From: JACKBJ01 sp964549495
GTDB taxonomy: Bacteria > Chloroflexota > Anaerolineae > Epilineales > Epilineaceae
Assembly (NCBI GenBank): GCA_964549495.1
Contig: CAZJWJ010000126.1
Location: 1 to 12,343, forward strand
Direction of reading: 5' to 3'
Length of the DNA stretch: 12,343 bases
Both the position numbers and the translations under genes were made by a program. The notes below the pieces were generated by a model. That model was not told the origin of the DNA. It ran no database searches and saw only the letters and a list, made by a program, of their open reading frames with translations. Within the stretch, counting starts at the first letter, position 1; every line of letters starts with the position of its first letter. Positions 7,268-12,343 of this stretch are shown in pieces.

Positions 7268-9046
7268 TTGGATTCTCAGCAGCGTCAGACGCGTTACGTC
7301 TTCGTCACCGGCGGGGTGGTCAGTTCGCTCGGCAAGGGCATCACCGCCGCCGCCCTGGGCCGCATCCTCAAGGCCCGAGGCCTGTCGGTCTCCATCCAGA
7401 AGCTCGACCCCTACGTCAACGTCGACCCCGGCACGATGAGCCCCTTCGAGCACGGCGAGGTCTTCGTGCTCGAGCAGGGCGCCGAGACCGACCTCGACCT
7501 GGGCCATTACGAGCGCTTCATCGACGAGGACCTGCCGCCCTCGGCCAACATCACCACCGGCAAGGTCTATTCCGAGGTCATCGCCCGCGAGCGCCGCGGC
7601 GACTACCTGGGCAAGACGGTCCAGCTGATCCCGCACGTGACCAACGAGATCAAGCGGCGGATCCAGCTGGCGGCTCGGCAGAGCCAGGCCGAGGTGCTGA
7701 TCGTCGAGATCGGCGGCACGGTGGGCGACATCGAGTCCTTGCCCTTCCTGGAGGCCATCCGCCAGATGCGGGTGGACGTGGGCCGCGAGCGGGCGATGTA
7801 CATTCATCTGACCCTGCTGCCGCATATCGGCGCCACCGGTGAACTCAAGACCAAGCCCACCCAGCATTCGGTCAAGGACCTGCGCGGCATCGGCATCCAG
7901 CCGGACGTCATCGCCACCCGCTCGGATCACCCTGTGCCCGAGGACGTGCGGGCCAAGATCTCGCTCTTCACCGACGTGCCGGTCGAGGCGGTGGTACCCT
8001 TGGTGACGGCCGATACGATCTACGCCGTGCCCCTGGAGCTGGAGGCGGCCGGCCTGGGCAGCCAGGTCCTGCGCCACTTCGGCATGCAGGACCGCGACGT
8101 CGAGCCCGACCTGACCGACTGGCGCGAGCTGGTCGATCGCATCCGCGCGCCCAAGCCGCGGATCGACGTGGCCATCGTCGGCAAGTACGTCGACCTGCAC
8201 GATGCCTACAAGAGCGTCGACGAGGCCCTGCTCCACGCCAGCCTGCGCCAGGGCGTGGACGCCCGGGTGCAGTGGATCGACAGCGAGGACCTGGAGCGCG
8301 GGCGCGGCTGGGATCGCCTGGAGGCCTGTGACGGGCTGATCGTGCCCGGCGGCTTCGGCCACCGGGGCATCGAGGGCAAGATCGAGGCGGCGCGGCATGC
8401 GCGCAAGCACAAGCTGCCCTACCTGGGGCTCTGCTTGGGCATGCAGGTGATGGTCATCGAGTTGGCCCGCCAGGCCCTGGGTAGTGACGAACCCAACTCG
8501 ACCGAGTTCGATCCGGGCACGCAGCATCCGGTCATCGACCTCTTGCCGGAGCAGGTGGACGTGACCGACATGGGCGGCACGATGCGCTTGGGCGGCTGGC
8601 CCTGCCGCATGGTGCCCGGCACGCTGGCCGGCCGCGCCTACGGCCAGGAGCTGGTCCACGAGCGCCATCGCCACCGCTTCGAGGTCAACCCGCATTACCT
8701 GCCCCAACTCGAGGAAGCCGGCATGGTCGTCAGCGGGCTCTACACCGAGCGCGACCTGGTCGACGTGGCCGAGTTGCGCGAGGACCTGCACCCCTTCATG
8801 CTCGGCAGCCAGTTCCATCCCGAGTTCAAGAGCCGGCCCCTGGCGCCGCATCCGCTCTTCCTGGCCTTCGTCGAAGCGGCCATCGAGCGGCGCGGGCGGC
8901 AGGCGACCCGCGAACCGGTCGAAGCCTCCGGCCCGCTGCAGGCCGGCAACGGACAGGCGGCCGGCCAGCGGGCAGACGCTCCATCCGGAGGGAGGGCGGA
9001 TGTGACCGAGGCGGCCATCGAGCGACACGCCTCCGAGGAGGTTTGA
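7268..9046 (+). CDS. pyrG: CTP synthase (glutamine hydrolysing)
   Basis: Converts UTP to CTP using ATP and ammonia from glutamine, the last step of de novo pyrimidine nucleotide synthesis in the cytosol. The N-terminal synthetase domain (about 1-270) shows the P-loop region GGVVSSLGKG at 15-24, LDPYVNVDPGTMSP, AETDLDLGHYERF and EIGGTVGDIES. The C-terminal class I glutamine amidotransferase domain (about 300-540) has nucleophile Cys389 in GLCLGMQ and the His517/Glu519 pair in FHPEF. At 592 residues it is about 50 longer than most bacterial CTP synthases. The extra part, after about residue 542, is Ala/Gly/Arg/Glu-rich and looks disordered. The TTG start is supported by GGAGG five bases upstream. 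The TGA stop is one base before the next gene's ATG, and that gene's ribosome site lies within the tail. Confidence 0.98.
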   Translation: MDSQQRQTRYVFVTGGVVSSLGKGITAAALGRILKARGLSVSIQKLDPYVNVDPGTMSPFEHGEVFVLEQGAETDLDLGHYERFIDEDLPPSANITTGKVYSEVIARERRGDYLGKTVQLIPHVTNEIKRRIQLAARQSQAEVLIVEIGGTVGDIESLPFLEAIRQMRVDVGRERAMYIHLTLLPHIGATGELKTKPTQHSVKDLRGIGIQPDVIATRSDHPVPEDVRAKISLFTDVPVEAVVPLVTADTIYAVPLELEAAGLGSQVLRHFGMQDRDVEPDLTDWRELVDRIRAPKPRIDVAIVGKYVDLHDAYKSVDEALLHASLRQGVDARVQWIDSEDLERGRGWDRLEACDGLIVPGGFGHRGIEGKIEAARHARKHKLPYLGLCLGMQVMVIELARQALGSDEPNSTEFDPGTQHPVIDLLPEQVDVTDMGGTMRLGGWPCRMVPGTLAGRAYGQELVHERHRHRFEVNPHYLPQLEEAGMVVSGLYTERDLVDVAELREDLHPFMLGSQFHPEFKSRPLAPHPLFLAFVEAAIERRGRQATREPVEASGPLQAGNGQAAGQRADAPSGGRADVTEAAIERHASEEV

Positions 9047-9047
9047 G

Positions 9048-9629
9048 ATGCTGCTTGCAGACGATCCAAAGGGCAACCTACAGCTCCTGGAGGCCATGGT
9101 CCAGGCCCTACCCAAGCTGCTCGGCTCGGGCGATTTGACGCGCAGCCTCTTCGTCGAGGTGGAGGGCGAGACCCTGCGTCCGGCGATGAGCCTTGGTCTG
9201 GTGCTCGATCTCTTGCACCGTCTCGAGGGTGCCTTCGAAGCGCCGGATGCGCGGCGGCGCCTGGAGGTCGTCCGGCAAGCCAGCCGTGCGGCCCTGGATG
9301 CCGATCGAGAAGCGACCGCCGATCACCTCCTGCGAGAGATCCGCAGCCACGTCGACACCTGGCGCGCCTTCGTGCGCTCCTGCGTCGAGGCCGAGGAGGC
9401 CTGTGGCGATGACTTCCGGATGGCGGTCGAGCGCCGGGCGCGCGCGGCGCTCTTGATCGCCGAGGCGCGCCACCTGGGCATCGACCCGGCCGCCGGGGAG
9501 CTGTCCACGTTGGACGCGGACTTCCAGGCCGCCACCCGGCCGGGGGACTATGCCGGTCCGGATCCCGAAGCGGCCTATCCGGCGGCGCGCTTTCCCTGGC
9601 TCTACCGCCAGCCTCCGGCCGGCGTCTGA
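9048..9629 (+). CDS. Hypothetical helical protein downstream of pyrG
   Basis: A 193-residue protein that I do not recognise. It starts at ATG 9048, with a strong GAGGAGG ribosome site at 9035-9041 and six-base spacing, so translation is well supported. It has no signal peptide or membrane segment. Residues about 8-160 are rich in Leu, Ala, Arg and Glu and read as a series of amphipathic helices. These include a heptad-like stretch around LDLLHRLEGAFEAPDARRRL and a Trp-containing helix HVDTWRAFVRSC. The last 35 residues are Pro/Ala/Tyr-rich and end FPWLYRQPPAGV. Being one base after pyrG suggests cotranscription, but nothing in the sequence links it to nucleotide metabolism. No convincing terminator follows: a G/C-rich stem at 9628-9663 has no T-run. 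Confidence 0.8.
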   Translation: MLLADDPKGNLQLLEAMVQALPKLLGSGDLTRSLFVEVEGETLRPAMSLGLVLDLLHRLEGAFEAPDARRRLEVVRQASRAALDADREATADHLLREIRSHVDTWRAFVRSCVEAEEACGDDFRMAVERRARAALLIAEARHLGIDPAAGELSTLDADFQAATRPGDYAGPDPEAAYPAARFPWLYRQPPAGV

Positions 9630-9670
9630 GGGCCGGCAGGCCTCCGGCTCGGCCACCGGCCTCGCGCCCT

Positions 9671-9747
9671 GGTTACGAAAACATTTAGATTGGGGCTTGA
9701 CGCGGGCCCGGTTTGTATGGATAATGTCTCCTAACATTCTAGTAACC
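9671..9747 (+). repeat. Imperfect inverted repeat bracketing the 9697 promoter (possible operator)
   Basis: The left arm, 9671-9688 (GGTTACGAAAACATTTAG), and the right arm, 9731-9747 (CTAACATTCTAGTAACC), are reverse complements at about 13 of 17 positions with one gap. The outermost six bases, GGTTAC and GTAACC, are perfect. The arms flank the promoter: one ends eight bases before the -35 box, and the other starts five bases after the -10 box, over the expected start point. This layout fits a repressor operator pair, but no regulator gene is in the window. Confidence 0.5.
9697..9725 (+). promoter_or_regulatory. Strong predicted promoter of the paralogous surface-protein operon
   Basis: TTGACG (9697-9702), a 17-base spacer and GATAAT (9720-9725) match the housekeeping consensus at five of six positions in each box. 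It sits in the only clearly AT-rich pocket of the window. Expected start near 9732, giving a leader of about 128 bases before the ATG at 9860. Confidence 0.8.
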
Positions 9748-9774
9748 GGCCTTCCTCCGACCCTGCGGAAGGCC
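9748..9774 (+). promoter_or_regulatory. Hairpin in the leader of the surface-protein operon
   Basis: GGCCTTCC (9748-9755) and GGAAGGCC (9767-9774) form a perfect 8-base stem with an 11-base loop. It begins right after the right arm of the inverted repeat. No T-run follows, so it is not a standard terminator. It could stabilise the mRNA 5' end or be a control element. Confidence 0.45.
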
Positions 9775-9859
9775 CAAGGGGCCGCCCGGACCCGTCTGCC
9801 GGGCTCGAGGACGGCCCATCGCCCGATCCGCTTTCCGGCGGATCCCGATCCGGGACACC

Positions 9860-10936
9860 ATGCATCCCTTGCCCTTGATTGCCATGAGCCTTCTGAGCCT
9901 GCCGACGATCACCGCCTCGCCGTCCGCGCCCTCGGCGCGGTCGCAGCTGCGGTCGGTGGAGGCGCGGATCGTGGTCACGGTCTACCCGGACCTGACCGGG
10001 CTTGGGGAATCGGATGGCTGCCCGGGATGTGACGGCCGGCTCGGCGCCGACGATCTGGTCGCCGGCAATCGGACGGCCCTGCCCGCGCTCGAGCTGATGC
10101 TGCGCGATGCCGAGGGGCGTCCGATCCAGCGCCAGCGCACGCGGCCGCAGTCCAACGGGCGCCAGGTGGCGGTCTTCCGCCAACGGCCCGTCGAGGGGCT
10201 GAGCCTGGGCCTGGTCGGGCTGCCGGAGGGTTGGCTGGCCTGCCCGGATCGACCGCTGTGGCGGGACCTCGAGATGGACGCGGGGACCGGCGAGCTGCGG
10301 GTCGACTTCGGACTGTGGCAGGGTTGCCCGACGCAATCGAGTCGAGCTTCGGCAGGCGCGGCGGCCCTCGGGCCGGGCGCGTCTCGAGTCTCGGACGGGG
10401 CGGGTGCGGAGCTGCCCGCCGCGGCTGAGGAAGTTCCTGCTCTCGCCACGAGCGAGGCCGGAGCTGTCGTGAAGGGCCATGTGTTCGTCGATCCGGACCG
10501 CGATGGCCCGCACGGTGAGAACGGGGTGGACCTGGGCGCCTGGCCCGTGATGCTCCAGGGCGAGCACGCCAGCTGGACCGCGTGGACGGATGCTGGAGGG
10601 CGCTTTGGCTTTTTCGGCCTGCCCGCCGGCCGCTACGCCTTGCAGCTGGACGCGCCCGCCGGCTACCGCGTGCTCACCACCGATCGATACGCGCAGCTCG
10701 TGCTAGAGCCGGCTGCAGCGAAGGAGATCGCCTTTGGCGTGCGGGCTTCGGCCCCAGCGTCGGCGGCGCGCGGCGAGCCGAAGCCCGCGCGCCGGCAGGC
10801 GAGCCCCTCGCGGCTGCCGGGCACGGGGGCGCGGACCCCTTCACATGGCCCGCTGGCTTTCGGCGTGGCCGCATTGTTGAGCTTCATCGGAATGCTCGGC
10901 TTGGTGCTCGACGCCGGCACCGGCCAGCACAATTGA
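9860..10936 (+). CDS. Putative surface protein A: four-Cys domain, SdrD B-like domain, LPGTG tail
   Basis: A 358-residue, probably exported protein and paralogue of the next gene. Residues 1-20 are a weak signal peptide (MHPLPLIAMSLLSLPTITAS) lacking the usual Lys/Arg. Residues about 35-156 form a beta-rich domain with Cys54, Cys57, Cys128 and Cys156 in the contexts DGCPGCDG, GWLACP and QGC. An Ala/Gly/Ser-rich linker (about 157-203) follows. Residues about 204-293 look like a prealbumin-like SdrD B domain (HVFVDPDRDG, then TDAGGRFGFFGLPAGRYAL). LPGTG at 319-323 and a hydrophobic segment at about 331-350 resemble a sortase signal, but the end, DAGTGQHN, lacks the basic stop-transfer tail. The ATG at 9860 is the first in frame after a stop at 9743, with only a weak GGGA ribosome site; ATG 9884 is an alternative. 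The function is unknown; cell-surface location is inferred. Confidence 0.8.
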   Translation: MHPLPLIAMSLLSLPTITASPSAPSARSQLRSVEARIVVTVYPDLTGLGESDGCPGCDGRLGADDLVAGNRTALPALELMLRDAEGRPIQRQRTRPQSNGRQVAVFRQRPVEGLSLGLVGLPEGWLACPDRPLWRDLEMDAGTGELRVDFGLWQGCPTQSSRASAGAAALGPGASRVSDGAGAELPAAAEEVPALATSEAGAVVKGHVFVDPDRDGPHGENGVDLGAWPVMLQGEHASWTAWTDAGGRFGFFGLPAGRYALQLDAPAGYRVLTTDRYAQLVLEPAAAKEIAFGVRASAPASAARGEPKPARRQASPSRLPGTGARTPSHGPLAFGVAALLSFIGMLGLVLDAGTGQHN

Positions 10937-10946
10937 CCAGCATCTT

Positions 10947-10954
10947 GGAAAGGA
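10947..10954 (+). promoter_or_regulatory. Ribosome binding site fixing the start of surface protein B
   Basis: GGAAAGGA lies eight bases before ATG 10963, in the 26-base gap after the upstream paralogue. It supports this ATG over upstream in-frame starts, which overlap the preceding gene. Confidence 0.7.
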
Positions 10955-10962
10955 CTGTCACC

Positions 10963-12132
10963 ATGCGCGCTCTGCTTTCGATTCGCTTCCTGGTCGCGGT
11001 AGCCCTCTTGGGCCTGGCCGCGAGCCTGGCCACGCCGGCCGCCGCCGAACCCCAGAGCCAGGAACCCATGCTCACCATCTTCGCCATCGGCTTCGTCGAC
11101 GTGGCCGGCGGAGACGACCCGGACTGCCCCGGCTGTAACGGGGAGTTCGATCCCGAGGACGAGACCTTCGCCCAGAACAACCCGCTGGGCACCCTGGACT
11201 TCGAGGTCGAGGACGACTCCGGCACGGTCATCGCCAGCGCCTCGACCGAGCCCCTGGCCACGCTCGAGCGCGCGATGATCGACGTGCCCGACCTGGCCGA
11301 CGGCGAGTCCTACACCCTCAAGCTGGTCGGCATCCCCGACGGCTGGGAGCTCTGCCCGAACTTCTCGGCCGAGCGCACCCTGACCCTGGACGACTTCCAG
11401 CTGGGCTCGACCCGCCAAGACTTCTACTTCAACCAGGGCTGCGAGCCCAGCGGCGATCCGACGGCCACCACCCAGCCGGGCCAGCCGACCGCGACCACCG
11501 CTCCGGGCCAGCCGACGCCGACCACGGGTCCGCGGCCGACCGACGATCCGGATGATCCGGACGACGATGACGACGACCGCGATCGCGACGACGATGACGA
11601 CGATGACGACGGTGACGATGATCGACCCAGCAGCAGCGTGACTGGCGGCGGCAAGGGCCCCAACCAGCTCAACGGCGTGGTCTTCATCGACGACAACTGC
11701 AACGGCACGCTGCAGGCCGGCGAGACGGTCGTGCCCAACGTGCAGATCGACGTCAGCGGTGGCGGCTCGCGCTTCACCAGCCACACCGACGCCACCGGCC
11801 GCTACCACTTTGCCGGCCTGGGCACGGGTGACTACGACGTCTACCTGATCGTCGGGGACGAGTGGAACATCACCACGCCCTCGATGTACACGGTGCGCGT
11901 GAACGGCATCACCACCGGCGCCGACTTCGGCATGAACAAGAACCCGGGCTGCAAGGCCAAGCCGGATCGCGAGAAGAAGGTCTACCACAAGGGTCACGAT
12001 CGCAAGGTGGTCCGCATGCCCTCGACGGGTATCGCCGATCTGCCCAGCTCGGGCCTGCTCGGCGCCATCGTCCTGGCCCTCGGCCTGGTCGCCGGCCTCG
12101 GCTTCGTGATGGAGCGCCGTCAGCGCCCGTAG
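10963..12132 (+). CDS. Putative surface protein B: four-Cys domain, Thr-Pro/poly-Asp linker, SdrD B-like domain, MPSTG tail
   Basis: A 389-residue exported protein. It has a textbook signal peptide: MR, then basic IR, a hydrophobic core, and a predicted cut after ATPAAA near residue 28. Residues about 36-160 match the N-terminal domain of the upstream paralogue, with Cys55, Cys58, Cys131 and Cys160 in DPDCPGCNG, GWELCP and NQGC. The linker has two 9-residue repeats (ATTQPGQPT, ATTAPGQPT), then an Asp-dominated tract at 194-220. Residues about 236-324 are an SdrD B-like domain (VVFIDDNCNG, then TDATGRYHFAGLGTGDYDVYL). A Lys/Arg-rich stretch (331-351) precedes MPSTG (352-356), LPSSG (360-364), a hydrophobic segment (about 365-383) and the basic tail ERRQRP, a complete sortase-type signal. 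It starts 26 bases after the upstream gene, so the two probably share the 9697 promoter and the 12222 terminator. The ligand and role are unknown. Confidence 0.88.
   Translation: MRALLSIRFLVAVALLGLAASLATPAAAEPQSQEPMLTIFAIGFVDVAGGDDPDCPGCNGEFDPEDETFAQNNPLGTLDFEVEDDSGTVIASASTEPLATLERAMIDVPDLADGESYTLKLVGIPDGWELCPNFSAERTLTLDDFQLGSTRQDFYFNQGCEPSGDPTATTQPGQPTATTAPGQPTPTTGPRPTDDPDDPDDDDDDRDRDDDDDDDDGDDDRPSSSVTGGGKGPNQLNGVVFIDDNCNGTLQAGETVVPNVQIDVSGGGSRFTSHTDATGRYHFAGLGTGDYDVYLIVGDEWNITTPSMYTVRVNGITTGADFGMNKNPGCKAKPDREKKVYHKGHDRKVVRMPSTGIADLPSSGLLGAIVLALGLVAGLGFVMERRQRP
11464..11544 (+). repeat. 27-base tandem repeat encoding a Thr-Pro-Gln linker
   Basis: Three successive 27-base units encode ATTQPGQPT, ATTAPGQPT and the diverged PTTGPRPTD. 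This is a typical flexible, possibly O-glycosylated spacer, and unit-number variation between strains is possible. Confidence 0.75.
11542..11622 (+). repeat. GAC/GAT-rich low-complexity tract encoding poly-Asp
   Basis: Twenty-seven codons (residues 194-220) are nearly all Asp, with a few Pro, Arg and Gly. Mixed GAC and GAT codons suggest the protein property, not the DNA repeat, is maintained. Dense acidic charge next to a surface B domain suggests Ca2+ or cation binding, or repulsion from the wall; this is inference. Confidence 0.8.
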
Positions 12133-12343
12133 CACTTCCGCGACGGATCCCCGACGCCAGCCGCGCCGAGTCGGCAAGCGCTGAGCGGATCCGACGAGGG
12201 AAGCGCTCGCTTCGAGCAGTGCGCCCCCCGCCTCGGTCTTCGGACCGGGGCGCGGGGGCGTTTCTTTTCTGGGCCGGCCCAGATCACGTCAACCCCCGAC
12301 GATCGGCTCGCTGCTTGCCGTACGGCGCTGGCGGTGCAACCAT
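12133..12343. other. Intergenic end of window
   Basis: Apart from the terminator, this stretch holds a perfect 16-base palindrome, TCTGGGCCGGCCCAGA (12268-12283), directly after the terminator T-run. No coding sequence, tRNA or convincing promoter is visible. A leftward ATG begins at the last base but reaches a stop within about 20 codons. Confidence 0.6.
12222..12269 (+). terminator. Intrinsic terminator after the surface-protein operon
   Basis: The left arm, 12222-12238, pairs fully with 12243-12260, allowing one G-T pair and one bulged C. That gives 17 base pairs closed by a TTCG tetraloop, followed by TTTCTTTTC. It ends the plus-strand unit about 90 bases after the stop codon. Confidence 0.9.

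Noticed and set aside
9628..9663. Stem GAGGGCCGG / CCGGCCTC after the 193-residue gene as a terminator
   Set aside because: Eight pairs with a bulge, a 19-base loop and no T-run; not a credible intrinsic terminator.
10582..10962. Upstream start for surface protein B at 10582
   Set aside because: It would overlap protein A in another frame and bury the clear signal peptide. ATG 10963 has a proper ribosome site.
10663..12177. 504-codon minus-strand frame opposite the surface-protein genes
   Set aside because: Low-complexity Val/Ala/Gly/Arg translation, including a poly-Val/Ile run that is simply the antisense of the poly-Asp tract. No ribosome site or motif.
12272..12343. Partial gene or tRNA at the right edge
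   Set aside because: No cloverleaf or conserved tRNA box, and the frames there are short and without motifs.

Overview
The window is very GC-rich (roughly 70% by eye) and holds eight protein genes. Most are tightly packed, and three probably start at TTG. No tRNA, rRNA, CRISPR array, transposase or integrase was seen. The last two proteins are secreted, have Thr/Pro- or Ala-rich linkers, SdrD-type B folds and sortase-like C-terminal signals. Together with the TTG starts and high GC, this suggests a single-membrane, Gram-positive-like lineage. Chloroflexota is my best guess; Actinomycetota is a weaker alternative. This placement is inference, because no marker gene in the window settles it.

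Layout. (1) Positions 1-3337, minus strand: a dinG-type exonuclease/helicase gene runs leftward into efp (elongation factor P). The two overlap by an ATGA stop/start, and efp is cut at its last codons by the window edge. (2) Positions 3338-3532: a divergent promoter region. (3) Positions 3533-7139, plus strand: a three-gene operon of MoxR AAA+ ATPase, DUF58 protein and multi-pass DUF4129 membrane protein, with GTGA and ATGA stop/start overlaps. This matches the widespread MoxR-DUF58-membrane protein cassette, thought to act in envelope protein maturation or quality control. (4) Positions 7140-9629: pyrG (CTP synthase) with an unusual C-terminal tail, followed 1 base later by an unrecognised 193-residue helical protein. 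(5) Positions 9630-9859: an intergenic region with an AT-rich pocket holding the best promoter of the window (TTGACG-17-GATAAT), bracketed by a long imperfect inverted repeat, then a leader with a perfect hairpin. (6) Positions 9860-12132: two tandem, diverged paralogues encoding putative surface proteins. (7) Positions 12222-12269: a strong intrinsic terminator closing that unit.

The housekeeping genes (efp, dinG, pyrG) are ordinary in themselves. The novel part is the 9630-12270 module. It looks like a self-contained, separately regulated operon for two cell-surface proteins. Both share an N-terminal domain with a fixed four-cysteine pattern (CPGC, then GW-x-x-CP, then QGC) that I do not recognise, followed by a variable linker, a prealbumin-like SdrD B domain and a sortase-type or membrane-anchoring tail. 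The linker is Ala/Glu-rich in one copy and a Thr-Pro plus poly-Asp tract in the other.
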